A stretch of DNA of 64,000 nucleotides from Halohasta litorea (GCF_024494645.1 NZ_JANHDJ010000001.1:806001-870000); one strand, 5' to 3'. Positions 26,749 through 36,444 are shown, counted from the stretch's first letter. Made by a program: numbers and translations. Notes: generated by a model from the sequence alone, not told the origin.

Positions 26749-27972
26749 ATGTCACGTAGCCCGTCGCTTCCCGACCGTCCACGGCTGGACCTCGATCCCG
26801 ATATGTCGACAGCCGAGCGGCTCGATGCGATCCGTAAACACTTCCGTCGGCTCGTCGAGGTCAACGAGGAGCTCGACGACCGGCTGGCCGAGGCCACCGA
26901 CCGCCGAAGCGAGCTCCAAGAGGAGGTCTCCCAGCTCAAAGAGCGCAACGAGGCGCTCAAAACCTCGGCGCTCTACATCGCCAGCGTCGAGGAGCTGACC
27001 GATGACGGGAGCGTCATCATCAAACAGCACGGCAACAACCAGGAGGTCCTCACCGAGGTCTCCCCGCAGCTCTACGAGGAGATCGAAAACGGCGACCGGG
27101 TGGCGATCAACGAATCGTTCGGCGTCCAGATGGTCCTGGATGACGAAACCGACTCCCGGGCCCAGGCGATGGAGGTCACCGAGTCGCCCGACGTGAAGTA
27201 CGACGATATCGGCGGCATCGACGAACAGGTCCGGGAGGTCCGGGAGGCCGTCGAAGACCCCATCGATAACCCCGCGCAGTTCGACGCGGTCGGCATCGAG
27301 CCGCCGTCAGGTGTGTTGCTCCACGGCCCGCCGGGAACCGGCAAGACGATGCTGGCGAAAGCCGTCGCCAACGAGAGCAATGCGACCTTTATCAAGATGA
27401 CTGGCTCCGAACTCGTTCAAAAGTTCATCGGCGAGGGCGCGCGGCTGGTCCGGGACCTGTTCCAGCTGGCCGCCGAAGAGGAGCCCGCGGTCGTCTTCAT
27501 CGACGAGATCGACGCCATCGCCTCCCGGCGGACCGACTCGAAAACCTCCGGCGACGCCGAGGTCCAGCGGACGATGATGCAGCTACTCTCGGAGATGGAC
27601 GGCTTCGACGACCGCGGCGAGATCCGGATTATGGCCGCCACGAACCGCTTCGATATGCTCGACGAGGCGATCCTCCGGCCCGGCCGGTTCGACCGCCTCA
27701 TCGAGGTCCCGAAACCCGGCCCCGAGGGTCGCGAGAAGATCCTGGAGATCCACAGCCGCGAGATCAACGTCGACCCCGATATCGACTTCGCCGAACTCGC
27801 CGAGGAACTCGACGACTACAGCGGGGCCGACATCGAGAGCCTCGTCACCGAGGCCGGGATGTTCGCGATCCGCAACGACCGGACGACCGTTACCCGCGAG
27901 GACATCGACCACGCCCGCGAGAAACTCGACCGCGGCGAGACCGAACACGGCGTCGTGCGCTACCAGTACTAG
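26749..27972 (+). CDS. pan: Proteasome-activating nucleotidase (PAN)
   Basis: A 407-residue AAA+ ATPase that unfolds substrates and feeds them to the 20S proteasome. Residues 30-75 form the N-terminal coiled coil, followed by an OB-like domain. Walker A GPPGTGKT is near residue 193, Walker B VVFIDEIDAIASRR follows, then the second region of homology with AATNRFDMLDEAILRPGRFDR. The C-terminus is RYQY: a Tyr-Gln-Tyr end, not a strict hydrophobic-Tyr-X docking tail. Haloarchaea often carry two PAN paralogues; only one is here. Confidence 0.95.
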   Translation: MSRSPSLPDRPRLDLDPDMSTAERLDAIRKHFRRLVEVNEELDDRLAEATDRRSELQEEVSQLKERNEALKTSALYIASVEELTDDGSVIIKQHGNNQEVLTEVSPQLYEEIENGDRVAINESFGVQMVLDDETDSRAQAMEVTESPDVKYDDIGGIDEQVREVREAVEDPIDNPAQFDAVGIEPPSGVLLHGPPGTGKTMLAKAVANESNATFIKMTGSELVQKFIGEGARLVRDLFQLAAEEEPAVVFIDEIDAIASRRTDSKTSGDAEVQRTMMQLLSEMDGFDDRGEIRIMAATNRFDMLDEAILRPGRFDRLIEVPKPGPEGREKILEIHSREINVDPDIDFAELAEELDDYSGADIESLVTEAGMFAIRNDRTTVTREDIDHAREKLDRGETEHGVVRYQY

Positions 27973-28017
27973 TCTCGATTCGTAACCGATTACCCCCGTC
28001 GGCGTCCACCGACAGTA

Positions 28018-28497
28018 ATGAGTACGATTCACGTCGCGGGCGGGGTCGGCGTCGCACCGACCGAAATGTCGGCCTACGACGCTGCGCTTGCCGACGCGAA
28101 CCTCCACAACTACAATCTGATCACCGTGTCGTCGGTGATCCCGGCCGACGGCCGCCTGGAAGTCGTCGACGAGGCTCCGGATCTCGGCCCGGCGGGCAAC
28201 CGGCTGACGGTCGTCCAGGGCAAGACCGTCGCCGGGCCCGAGAGTAGCGCCGAAGCGATTACTACTGGTATCGGTTGGGCGACCGGCCCCGGTCCAGGAC
28301 TGTTCTACGAGGCCTCGGGGGACGATCCCGAAGCGGTGGAGGCCGAAATCCGGCGTGGGCTTGCGGCTGGCTGTGAGCTTCGGGAGTGGACGATCACCGA
28401 CCGGGACGTCCATCTCTCGACTGTCGAACCGGTCGCAGGCCAGTACACGGCCGCCGTCGTGTTGGCAGCCTACGGCGAGAGCGAGCCGATCCTGTAG
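28018..28497 (+). CDS. pdaD: Pyruvoyl-dependent arginine decarboxylase
   Basis: A 159-residue proenzyme of the PvlArgDC family, converting arginine to agmatine for polyamine or agmatidine synthesis. The self-cleavage site lies in ITVSSVIPADG: cleavage between Ser38 and Ser39 would produce the beta chain and a pyruvoyl group at the alpha chain start. The conserved GPGPGLFYEA segment and the C-terminal TAAVVLAAYG also match. Length is the family norm. Agmatine is needed for the archaeal tRNA-Ile2 modification agmatidine. Confidence 0.9.
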   Translation: MSTIHVAGGVGVAPTEMSAYDAALADANLHNYNLITVSSVIPADGRLEVVDEAPDLGPAGNRLTVVQGKTVAGPESSAEAITTGIGWATGPGPGLFYEASGDDPEAVEAEIRRGLAAGCELREWTITDRDVHLSTVEPVAGQYTAAVVLAAYGESEPIL

Positions 28498-28578
28498 TGC
28501 CGTTGTGGTCGCTCAGACGGCTGTGTGATGCGGCGACGCCTTTTTACGACCGTCTCCCCAACTGTAGCTACAATTCAT

Positions 28579-28956
28579 ATGAACGGAAACTATACCGGAG
28601 CAGGTGGGACACCGGTTGGTGGGGGTCAGTCGACGAGCGCGGAGGATCTTTCTGTGGGGCAAAAAGATGCCCTCCGAGTCGCGGTTGCGGGTATCGTCGA
28701 CGAGACTCAATCGTATCTCCCCGAGGGGTATCAGGTCGGCTCCGAGCTGACCTACGGCAGTGGGGCGACCGCGACGGTGGCCGTCGATCCACCGGCGGGC
28801 CATCCGGTCACGGCGGGCTACTCGCCCGATCCGGACGAGCTCGAAAGCGGCCTCGATCCGGATACCCAGCAGGAAGTCGCCCAGGGGCTGGCAGCGAGTG
28901 CCGTGATGCAGGTCATGGACGCTGTCGGCGACGGGATCACGCCGACCGGCCGATAA
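28579..28956 (+). CDS. Conserved haloarchaeal protein (DUF5811-like)
   Basis: A 125-residue acidic soluble protein. After a flexible Gly-rich start it has a compact domain: LSVGQKDALRVAVAGIVDET, YLPEGYQVGSEL, ATVAVDPPAGHPVTAGYSP and a C-terminal AQGLAASAVMQVMDA. This pattern resembles the haloarchaeal DUF5811 family, for which no function is known. The ATG at 28579 is preferred to an ATG 54 nt upstream because CCTTTTTACG (28539-28548) is a plausible TATA box 30-39 nt before it, leaving a leader of about 9 nt. Confidence 0.65.
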   Translation: MNGNYTGAGGTPVGGGQSTSAEDLSVGQKDALRVAVAGIVDETQSYLPEGYQVGSELTYGSGATATVAVDPPAGHPVTAGYSPDPDELESGLDPDTQQEVAQGLAASAVMQVMDAVGDGITPTGR

Positions 28957-28986
28957 CACGATCGAACAGGCTCGACGGGACTGTTT

Positions 28987-29250
28987 TTACTCAGCTGTCG
29001 TGTGGTGGCTACCTGCGGTTTCTTCCGCGCTCATATATGCCGACTGTGCGATGGCGTAGATGCTGTAGCCCACGAGGCACGCAGCGACAGCCGCACCGAG
29101 CGTGACGCCGACGAACTGTGGGATCGGGAAGAGGACGACGCTCCCGACGCCTGCCAACAGCGCCAGTGGGATCGCTACGAGCAGGAGATCGAACTCCGAA
29201 CAGTTCCGTTCCGGTCTCGTCTCGTCGACCGTGTGTTGGGTCTGCGCCAT
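28987..29250 (-). CDS. Small two-helix membrane protein, tandem paralogue 1
   Basis: An 87-residue membrane protein with two hydrophobic segments: LLLVAIPLALLAGVGSVVLF and GVTLGAAVAACLVGYSIYAI. It is clearly paralogous to the gene at 29430-29693, sharing the 'EFDLLLxAIPLxLLAG' and 'P.FVG(V/I)TLGAA' patterns and exactly the same length. The ATG at 29250 is chosen because an AT-rich element (29263-29276) sits at promoter distance; a GTG 12 nt further up is possible. No function known. Confidence 0.65.
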   Translation of the reverse strand: MAQTQHTVDETRPERNCSEFDLLLVAIPLALLAGVGSVVLFPIPQFVGVTLGAAVAACLVGYSIYAIAQSAYMSAEETAGSHHTTAE

Positions 29251-29429
29251 CCACCGAGCCACCTAATTAGATATAATGTACTGCCCACCATACTTATATT
29301 CTTATACACGACCCGCCAGCAGTCACCGTTCAAGGCCAGCTGCCTGTCGGCACGTGACCGGCGTCGCTACTGTCGGCTGTTGGTGTAGCGAATCGGTCAC
29401 ACACTTCTAAACAGGGTGAAACAGGGGGG

Positions 29430-29693
29430 TCAGTCGAGGCGGTTTACTCGCTCATCGAACGTCGACTTCGTGTTGGTGGGCGGCTGGAGTCGCATGATGG
29501 CGTAGATACCGTAGCCGACGAGAGTTCCAGCCAGTGCTGCACCCAATGTGATCCCGACGAACGATGGGACCGGCAGCAGGTATGCACTCACAATCCCTGC
29601 CAGCAGCATGAGAGGAATCGCCGCCAACAGGAGATCGAACTCGGTGAGCTGTCCGCCTCGAAACGCAGTACGAAACCGTGGTTGCGTAGTCAT
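29430..29693 (-). CDS. Small two-helix membrane protein, tandem paralogue 2
   Basis: An 87-residue membrane protein with hydrophobic segments LLLAAIPLMLLAGIVSAYLL and GITLGAALAGTLVGYGIYAI and a charged C-terminus. Paralogue of the gene 180 bp downstream. A TATA-like TATATA block at 29716-29722 is 23-29 nt above the ATG at 29693, which argues for a leaderless start there rather than at the GTG at 29705. Two copies in tandem with separate promoters suggest duplication and perhaps hetero-oligomers or differential expression. Confidence 0.65.
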   Translation of the reverse strand: MTTQPRFRTAFRGGQLTEFDLLLAAIPLMLLAGIVSAYLLPVPSFVGITLGAALAGTLVGYGIYAIMRLQPPTNTKSTFDERVNRLD

Positions 29694-29829
29694 ATACTGA
29701 TTCACCCACTCTGTATATATTGCAGTCAGATTACTTATATACTATGGCGCGGGTGCTCTACGGACTCTACGCAAACGGGTCGGATCCGCGTTCCGCTCTG
29801 CCGACAGTACCGTCGGTGGCACACACACC

Positions 29830-31026
29830 TCAGTCGTCGTCACTACTCACCTCGGAGTCTGCACTGGTGTCGACGCTGGTGTCGACCCGCACCGGCTCGG
29901 AGAGCCCGTGGGCGAGTGCTTCCTCAGTTTCGGCGTCGAACAGATGCAGATTCGTTTTGTCGAAGACAACCGACAGCTCCTGGTTTTCCGCCACGTCAGT
30001 GCCGGGGCCGACGTTCATCAGGATCTGGCCGCTGGCGCTGGGGTCTTCCATGTCGACCGTTTCGCCCTTGCTGGTGACGAGATAGACGAATATCTCGTCG
30101 CCCATCGGCTCGATGACGTCGGTGTAGGTCTCGATGGTATCGGTCACGTCGCCGACGGCCTCGTCGACCGGAATCACGTGTTCCGGTCGTACCCCGAGAG
30201 TCACGTCCTGACCAGCCTGGACCCCGATCGCTGCCGGATCGAACTCAACATCGCCGTGTCCCGAATCCGAGCGGAACCCGTCCGTGGTTATTTCGCCGCT
30301 GATGAAGTTCATCGCGGGCGAACCGATGAAGCCAGCCACAAACCGGTTGGCTGGCTCGTGGTAACAGACCAATGGTGGATCGATCTGCTGGAGTTCACCG
30401 TCGTTGAGGACCGCGATCCGATCCGACATCGTCATGGCTTGAGCCTGATCGTGGGTAACGTAGACGATGGTCGTATCTAGCTTGTTGTGGATGCGCTGGA
30501 GTTGGGTCCGCATATGGACCCGCAACTCGGCATCGAGGTTTGCCAGCGGCTCGTCCATCAGGAACACGTCAGGCTCCCGAACGATCGCCCGGGCGATAGC
30601 GACGCGCTGGCGCTGGCCGCCGGACATCTCGCTGGGCATTCTGTCGAGCATCCCGGAGAGCTGGACCGTGTTGGCGGCATCCTCGACGCGTCGATCCATC
30701 TCCGCTTTATCGAAGTTCCGCAACTGCAGGCCGAAGGAGATGTTGTCATAGACGTTTTTGTGGGGAAACAACGCGATGTTCTGGAACACCATCGCGATCC
30801 CTCGATCCTTCGGCGGGAGGGCCGTCACGTCACGCTCACCGATCGAGACGGTGCCGCTGGTGGGTTTGGTCAACCCCGCGATCATTTCGATCGTGGTCGA
30901 CTTCCCACAGCCCGAGGGGCCGACGAGCGTGACAAACTCGCCGTCCCTGATGTCGAGGTTGATGCCTTCTATCGCTACGTCGCTGCCGTACTTTTTTCTG
31001 ATGTCTTGGAGGGTGATGGTTGCCAT
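29830..31026 (-). CDS. CUT1 ABC ATPase, MalK/UgpC/MsmK family
   Basis: A 398-residue sugar-type ABC ATPase. Motifs: Walker [11 protein letters not shown]-loop VFQNIALFPHKNV, signature [14 protein letters not shown], Walker B VFLMDEPLANLDAEL, switch His in VYVTHDQAQAMTMSDR. The C-terminal 160 residues contain the MalK-type OB/TOBE regulatory fold (for example GVRPEHVIPVDE). The last 25 residues are acidic. The ATG at 31026 is the natural start; its first base overlaps the last base of the upstream permease stop region. It completes a four-gene leftward importer operon for a sugar or glycerol-phosphate-like ligand. Confidence 0.93.
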   Translation of the reverse strand: MATITLQDIRKKYGSDVAIEGINLDIRDGEFVTLVGPSGCGKSTTIEMIAGLTKPTSGTVSIGERDVTALPPKDRGIAMVFQNIALFPHKNVYDNISFGLQLRNFDKAEMDRRVEDAANTVQLSGMLDRMPSEMSGGQRQRVAIARAIVREPDVFLMDEPLANLDAELRVHMRTQLQRIHNKLDTTIVYVTHDQAQAMTMSDRIAVLNDGELQQIDPPLVCYHEPANRFVAGFIGSPAMNFISGEITTDGFRSDSGHGDVEFDPAAIGVQAGQDVTLGVRPEHVIPVDEAVGDVTDTIETYTDVIEPMGDEIFVYLVTSKGETVDMEDPSASGQILMNVGPGTDVAENQELSVVFDKTNLHLFDAETEEALAHGLSEPVRVDTSVDTSADSEVSSDDD

Positions 31027-31964
31027 TATTCTTTCAGTGCTCCGGAGGTGAGTCCGCTGACGATCTTTTCCTGTGCCACGACGACCAGAATCGCCACGGG
31101 AACGACCGCGACGATACTGGCGGCTGCCATCAGGTCGTACCGGACCTGGAACTGCGACTGGTAGGAGATGATGCCGTCGACAATCGGGGCCCAATCCTGG
31201 GCCGCCGTGCCAGTCATCAGGAACGAAAAGAAGAATTCGTTGTAGACCGCGATGAATGTCAGAATCCCCGCCGTGGCGACACCGGGTGCTGACAGCGGGA
31301 TGATGACCCGGAACAGCGCGCCGAGCCGGGTCGTCCCCTCGATGCGGGCGGCGTCTTCGAGCCCATCGGGGATCTGACTGTAGAAGGTAGTGAGAATAAA
31401 GATCGCCAGCGGCATGAAGATCGCACTCAGGGGGACGACGACGCCGCCGGGCGTGCTGTACAGTTCCGGCGGTGTCAGTCCTAGGAAGGCGATCTGCTGG
31501 GTGAACAGCTGGAACAGCGGTATAAAGAACGCCGCCGGTGGGAAGAAGCTGATTATGAGCACCGTCAACAGCAGCGTGCGCTTGCCGCGGAATTCGAGTC
31601 GACCGAAGGCGTAGCCCGCGAGGCTGGCGACGATCAGCACGAAGATCGTCGTCAGCGTCGCGAACACGAAGCTGTTGAACAGATAGAGATGCAGCGGGAT
31701 CTGCTGGAAGATTTCGACGAACGAACTGGGGTCGAATCCAGCAGGAAGGAGACCGACACCCTCGCTGACGCGGTTGCTATTGGAGAGTGCGATCATCGTC
31801 AGCCAGTAGAGTGGGAACAGCGTGGTAAACAGGAAGAAGATCACGACCACGTAAAACATCGCGCGGTAGACCTTCTTCGGGTTCTTGATCGCGCTGTCGA
31901 CCCAGTTGCTGAGTGGACCACGCGTTTCGTCATCCGAACGCTCGGTTCCTGTTGGTTGACTCAT
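31026..31964 (-). CDS. CUT1 ABC permease, MalG-like
   Basis: A 312-residue permease with six membrane helices after a 30-residue charged N-terminus. The coupling motif DAARIEGTTRLGALFRVIIPLSAPGVATAGI is the MalG/carbohydrate-uptake-1 EAA loop. It ends one base into the ATPase start. With the MalF-like partner upstream it forms the channel of a sugar-type importer. Confidence 0.93.
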   Translation of the reverse strand: MSQPTGTERSDDETRGPLSNWVDSAIKNPKKVYRAMFYVVVIFFLFTTLFPLYWLTMIALSNSNRVSEGVGLLPAGFDPSSFVEIFQQIPLHLYLFNSFVFATLTTIFVLIVASLAGYAFGRLEFRGKRTLLLTVLIISFFPPAAFFIPLFQLFTQQIAFLGLTPPELYSTPGGVVVPLSAIFMPLAIFILTTFYSQIPDGLEDAARIEGTTRLGALFRVIIPLSAPGVATAGILTFIAVYNEFFFSFLMTGTAAQDWAPIVDGIISYQSQFQVRYDLMAAASIVAVVPVAILVVVAQEKIVSGLTSGALKE

Positions 31965-32956
31965 TGGTAGGACCCCTCTGGACTAAGCTTGAGTACGACG
32001 AGGTAGCCGCCGATCACCAGGGCGATAATCGACGCCGTGATGAACGCGATCGTCGCCGCCGAGGCGTAGGCCTGGGTGACGCCGAACATCGTGTCGACGA
32101 CCAGGCACGACAGCGACGGAACCGTGCCACAGCCAGCCCCCGAGGCTTCGATGATCCCGTAGATTCGCATGGCGTCGATGGTGCGGAACAGCATCGCGAC
32201 CATCAGCGCCGGGAAGATCAGCGGGAGGGTGATGTGGCGGAACCGCTGCCACGGCGACGCGCCAGCGACCTCTGCGACATCGTAGAGGCTTTTGTCGATA
32301 CTCTGCATTCCCGCGAGGATCAGCAGTGCCATGAACGCTGAGGTCTTCCAGATGTCGGCGACAGTGACGATCACGAACGCGTTCGTGCTGCTGGTCAGTG
32401 GGTTTGAGCCGAACAGCCCGATCGCCTGTAATGGATCGGAAAGGAACCCAACTGACGGGTTGAACAGCAGGAAGAACAGCATTCCCTGAATGACGATCGG
32501 GATCGCCCACGGCAGGATGATCGCGACGCGAACCCAGCGCCGACCGCGGTACTCTTTGGACATGATGTAGGCCTGTCCGAAGCCGATCAGGGTCTCGAAG
32601 ACGACGCTGATGACGGCGAACGCGAGCGTGACCAACAGTGCCTGGCGGAAGAACGGCGTGCCGCCAGTGAGGTCGATCAGTGGTCGTGATAGCAGTGGGT
32701 TCTGGTTGGTGAGGACCTCGATGTAGTTCTGGAGGCCGACGAACTCGCCGGTTTTGGCCGCACCGAACAGATTGTCCGCGAACAGCGAGACTCTGAACGT
32801 TCGCCACAGCGGCCAGAGTGCGATCGTGAACAACACCAGAAACGCCGGTGCCAAGAGGAGATAGGCGTAGGCCTCCTCGCTCAACTGCTCCATCCAGTTG
32901 AGGACGCGTGAGACTGGATTCCAGCCCTGTTGCTGTTGTCGCTGTTCAGTCGCCAT
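31961..32956 (-). CDS. CUT1 ABC permease, MalF-like
   Basis: A 331-residue permease with six predicted helices after a 30-residue N-terminus. The EAA loop is VAEVAGASPWQRFRHITLPLIFPALMVAMLF. It belongs to the MalF/UgpA/LacF branch. The 3' end overlaps the MalG-like start by 4 bp. The gene follows the binding protein by 48 bp. Confidence 0.93.
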   Translation of the reverse strand: MATEQRQQQQGWNPVSRVLNWMEQLSEEAYAYLLLAPAFLVLFTIALWPLWRTFRVSLFADNLFGAAKTGEFVGLQNYIEVLTNQNPLLSRPLIDLTGGTPFFRQALLVTLAFAVISVVFETLIGFGQAYIMSKEYRGRRWVRVAIILPWAIPIVIQGMLFFLLFNPSVGFLSDPLQAIGLFGSNPLTSSTNAFVIVTVADIWKTSAFMALLILAGMQSIDKSLYDVAEVAGASPWQRFRHITLPLIFPALMVAMLFRTIDAMRIYGIIEASGAGCGTVPSLSCLVVDTMFGVTQAYASAATIAFITASIIALVIGGYLVVLKLSPEGSYQ

Positions 32957-33004
32957 GGTCCGTTCCCCTGGGATTTGGTTGGTGCATGGTTGTGGATCGA
33001 GTGT

Positions 33005-34438
33005 TCACGAGATGTTCTCCAAGTCGATGAACGCGCCTTCCAAATCGCTCATTGCCTCGGTTGGGCGCTTCCGGCCCTGGAGGGCGTCGTTGATGTCCTG
33101 GTAGGCTTCCTGGGACTGCTGTGACCAGACCGGCGTCACCGGTCGCGCGACGGTGTTATCACCTGCGATTCGCAGCGTCTCGGAGTAGTCGCCGAAAGCT
33201 GGATGCTCGCCAGCGAGACTCTCGACGAGATCCGGCTGATGGGGGAGGAACCCCGGCCCGTTCAACTGTGCGGCCTGGATTTCCTCGGAGTGGAACGCCC
33301 GGAGGACCTCCAGCGTCGACCCCAGATCGGTAGTATTGGGATTGGCCGCCACCAGCCACCCACCCAGTGCCGCGGCCGTGCCACCGAGTCCCTCGTAAGC
33401 GGCTTCGCCCTCCGGGACACCGTACGGCATCGGCATCACACCTAACTCCTGGCCGCCTTCGAACTGGTCTTCGGCCAGCGGAATCGTGTAGGTCCAGTTG
33501 CGCATCGCCACTGCATTCGTATCGCCGACGAACGCGCCGTCGGTCTCCTGTTCGGTCCAGCCGAACACCACGTTGGGCGAACACTGCGCAATGTCTTGCG
33601 AGGCCTCGCTACTGCCAGTAACCATGTCGCGGGCGACGTTGAGCGCCTCGATAACTGGCTCTTCTTCGACCGTCACGGGCCGATCACCGACCGGCCCGAA
33701 GAGGGTATCGAGGCCGCCGAAGTACGCCCCGCCGTAGCTCGACATGAGTTCGTTGAACGTACAACACGAGAGGCCGGGGTAGCTGTCGGCCTGCCAGACG
33801 TAGCCGTAGTCGACGTCGGCACTGTCGTGGACCTCCGCAACGCTGGCGCTCCACTCGCTCCAGGAGGGTGGGTCGGTCGACCACCGGTCGAACTCGCTGT
33901 CGGTGTAGCCTGCGTCCCGAAACAGGTCCTTGCGGTAGTGCATCGTCGGGAAGTCGGGAAAGAAGGGAATCGCCCACAGCTCGCCGGTGTCGGGATGGCT
34001 TCCGGTCTCGACGAGCATCTCGAAGCTCTCGGATTTGACCCGATCGATGAACTCGCTGTCCATCTCCGCTTCGAGATTGACGATACTCTCCCGGACGATA
34101 AACGGAATCGTCCACCCGTTGTCCATCACCATGATGTCCGGCTTTTCCTGTTGGGCATCGAGCAACGTCACGAACTCTTCGGCCCGTGCGTCGGTATCCT
34201 CGGGGCCGGCGGTGATCTCGATGCTGATGTTCTCGGAGACTCCCGCGTCGTAGAACGCTTGCACGTCCATGTTCTGGGCGAGGTTCTGGTTGCCCAGGAT
34301 TTCGACACCCTCGCTCCCGCTGGCACCGTAGCAGCCCGCGATCGAGGCCACGCCAGCCGTTCCGGCTATCCGAGCGAACCGGCGTCTGGATACTGGTCCA
34401 GGACGTGTCTTTTGGCTCTTTTTTCTCTCCTGTACCAT
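33005..34438 (-). CDS. Tat-exported lipoprotein, CUT1 ABC substrate-binding protein
   Basis: A 477-residue family-1 extracellular binding protein. The N-terminus has a twin-arginine motif (SRRRFAR) and a lipobox ending AGC, so it is exported folded and lipid-anchored. The mature part shows PDIMVMDNGWTIPF, the usual hinge-region segment, and GELWAIPFFPDFPTMHYRKDLF, typical for sugar-binding proteins in the MalE/UgpB group. It is first in the operon, and the promoter carries a perfect palindrome over the TATA position. The ligand is probably an oligosaccharide or polyol but is not identifiable. Confidence 0.92.
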   Translation of the reverse strand: MVQERKKSQKTRPGPVSRRRFARIAGTAGVASIAGCYGASGSEGVEILGNQNLAQNMDVQAFYDAGVSENISIEITAGPEDTDARAEEFVTLLDAQQEKPDIMVMDNGWTIPFIVRESIVNLEAEMDSEFIDRVKSESFEMLVETGSHPDTGELWAIPFFPDFPTMHYRKDLFRDAGYTDSEFDRWSTDPPSWSEWSASVAEVHDSADVDYGYVWQADSYPGLSCCTFNELMSSYGGAYFGGLDTLFGPVGDRPVTVEEEPVIEALNVARDMVTGSSEASQDIAQCSPNVVFGWTEQETDGAFVGDTNAVAMRNWTYTIPLAEDQFEGGQELGVMPMPYGVPEGEAAYEGLGGTAAALGGWLVAANPNTTDLGSTLEVLRAFHSEEIQAAQLNGPGFLPHQPDLVESLAGEHPAFGDYSETLRIAGDNTVARPVTPVWSQQSQEAYQDINDALQGRKRPTEAMSDLEGAFIDLENIS

Positions 34439-34516
34439 ATGAATAGATTTCTAACATGATTAATCATAAATGTTTTTGCCATCAGTTTCAATATCGCGAT
34501 TATTTATATTAGAAAT
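34439..34516 (-). promoter_or_regulatory. Promoter of the CUT1 importer with palindromes
   Basis: A perfect 12-bp palindrome, ATGATTAATCAT, occupies 34456-34467, overlapping the TATA-like box (34463-34470) of the binding-protein gene. Further out, ATTTCTAA at 34447-34454 pairs with TTAGAAAT at 34509-34516. A repressor bound here would block TBP. It does not match the TACT-N7-8-GAGTA pattern known for haloarchaeal TrmB. Confidence 0.5.
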
Positions 34517-34656
34517 GACAGTTCCGGTCACATCGACCAGCGGACGACACCAGGAGCGAGGCGATGGATCGTGACGCTGTTAGGGATATTTGCCTCCTCT
34601 GTGATTTAAAACAGGTCTCGGTGCCGAACCGCCTCACAGCGGCTCTCGAAGCGCTG

Positions 34657-36444
34657 CTATTTGCCCCAGAACGGATCGCGTTTCCGGCGCTTGTTTAAAT
34701 AGCCCGACAGCGCCTCAAGCTCGTCGGCCGGGATCTCGTCGGAAAGCTCCTGTTCGAGGATTTTGGCGTGCTTTTCGGGGAGGTCGATCCACAGCTCGTC
34801 GCCCTCCTCGATCTGTCGGCCCACTGTCGGCCCGTCGATAGCGAGACTCACACGCTGGCCAGCCCGGGCCTCCGAGACGTCATCGCCCTGCAGCTGGATG
34901 CCCGACAGTTGGCCGACCCGATCGGGCTCGTTGTTCTCGAATTTGGCGACGTTGGCGTTGTTCTTGACCGTCCCGGACATGATTTCAACCCCGACTACGG
35001 CGGGGTCGGACTGGCGGAAGGTGTGGTCCTGGAGGATCTGGAACCGCGCCGGGCGGATGATCTTGTCGAGAATCGTTTCCTGCTGGGAGCGTTTCATCTC
35101 CTCGACGTACTCGTCGTACTCTTCGACCAGCTGGTAGATCACGTCATCGCTGAACAGCCGCACTTCGGCCTGTTCGAGTTCGCGCTCGGCGTTCGGCAGC
35201 ACATCGACGTTAAAACCGAGAATGGCTTTGTTCTCGGCCTCCCGGGCCGTGCCCGCAACCGCCACGTCACGCGGAGCGATATCGCCGACCTCGGCCCGAA
35301 GGATCGGTATTTCGGCCTCCTGGAGGGCGTTGGCCATCGCCTCCAGACTGCCGAGGGTGTCGGCTTTGACGACGACGCCCTCCTCTTCAGTGCCGACTTC
35401 GATCTCGGCGAGTTCAGCCTTCACCTCCTCGACCACGTCTTCCTCCGGTCGGTCGCGGACGACCCGGACGGGAGCGCCAGCGATCGCGTTGTCGAGATCC
35501 GGCGCGGCGATCTTGACACCGGCGGCCGCCCCGACGCTGTCGACCTGTTCGAACTGTTTTTCGACCCGGATCTCGGCGTTCGGCCGCGGCTGGAGCAGCG
35601 CCCGGACCTCGGTGACGATCGGCTCGTTGCTCGCGCCGACGACGATCGTATCCCCCTCGCGGATGATTCCGTCGTAGACGACCACATCGAGGGTGGCTCC
35701 GAACCCCTGTTGATCCTTGACCTCCAAGACGGTCCCCTCGCCGGGGCCCTCGACGTCGATCTCCATCTCGGCTTTCATAAACCGCTGGGAGAGGCCCATC
35801 AGCACGGCGAGGATGTCGGGGACGCCTTCGCCGGTGAGCGCCGAACAGGGGACGACGCCGATGTTGTTCCGGAAGTTCTGGACCCGCCAGTAGAAGTCCG
35901 CCGAGAAATCCCGGTCGGAGAGCTGGCCGATCAGCTCATAGAGGTTCTCGTCGAGCCGGCTGCGGGCAGCGTCGCTTTGGCCGTCGTAGCTGGGTTTGAT
36001 CGGCGAATCCTCGACCGGGTTCCACCCCGGGGTCGTATCGACCTTGTTGGCAGCGACGACGAAAGGCGTCCCCGTCCGTTGGAGGATGTCGATGGCCTCC
36101 TCGGTCTGGGGCTGGAAGCCGTCGTTGACGTCGACGACGAGGATCGCGATGTCGGCGAGCGCGCCGCCACGCGCGCGGAGCGTCGAAAACGAGTGGTGTC
36201 CAGGAGTATCGATGAACAGGAGTCCGGGGAGATCGAAATCGGAGGGCTGGACCAGCGAGCCAGCCATCTCGGAGATCGTATCGAGCGGGACGGCTGTCGC
36301 ACCGATGTGTTGGGTGATCGCCCCGGCTTCGCCGTCGCTGACCGCCGAGCCGCGGATCTTGTCGAGCAAACTGGTCTTGCCGTGGTCGACGTGGCCGAGG
36401 ACGGCAACGATGGGTGTACGTAACGAGTGGGCTTGATCAGACAT
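34657..36444 (-). CDS. infB: Translation initiation factor IF-2 (aIF5B)
   Basis: A 595-residue GTPase of the IF-2/eIF5B family that promotes ribosomal subunit joining. G1 is GHVDHGKTS near residue 15, G3 DTPGHHSF, G4 NKVD. Domains II to IV follow, ending in [15 protein letters not shown]. The ATG at 36444 begins [20 protein letters not shown], the standard archaeal opening, and the upstream five codons are not conserved. No intein interrupts it. Confidence 0.96.
   Translation of the reverse strand: MSDQAHSLRTPIVAVLGHVDHGKTSLLDKIRGSAVSDGEAGAITQHIGATAVPLDTISEMAGSLVQPSDFDLPGLLFIDTPGHHSFSTLRARGGALADIAILVVDVNDGFQPQTEEAIDILQRTGTPFVVAANKVDTTPGWNPVEDSPIKPSYDGQSDAARSRLDENLYELIGQLSDRDFSADFYWRVQNFRNNIGVVPCSALTGEGVPDILAVLMGLSQRFMKAEMEIDVEGPGEGTVLEVKDQQGFGATLDVVVYDGIIREGDTIVVGASNEPIVTEVRALLQPRPNAEIRVEKQFEQVDSVGAAAGVKIAAPDLDNAIAGAPVRVVRDRPEEDVVEEVKAELAEIEVGTEEEGVVVKADTLGSLEAMANALQEAEIPILRAEVGDIAPRDVAVAGTAREAENKAILGFNVDVLPNAERELEQAEVRLFSDDVIYQLVEEYDEYVEEMKRSQQETILDKIIRPARFQILQDHTFRQSDPAVVGVEIMSGTVKNNANVAKFENNEPDRVGQLSGIQLQGDDVSEARAGQRVSLAIDGPTVGRQIEEGDELWIDLPEKHAKILEQELSDEIPADELEALSGYLNKRRKRDPFWGK

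Noticed and set aside
34768-36423. 551-codon frame opposite IF-2, and similar long frames opposite the rpo genes
   Set aside because: These are shadows of strongly conserved genes and lack any recognisable motif.
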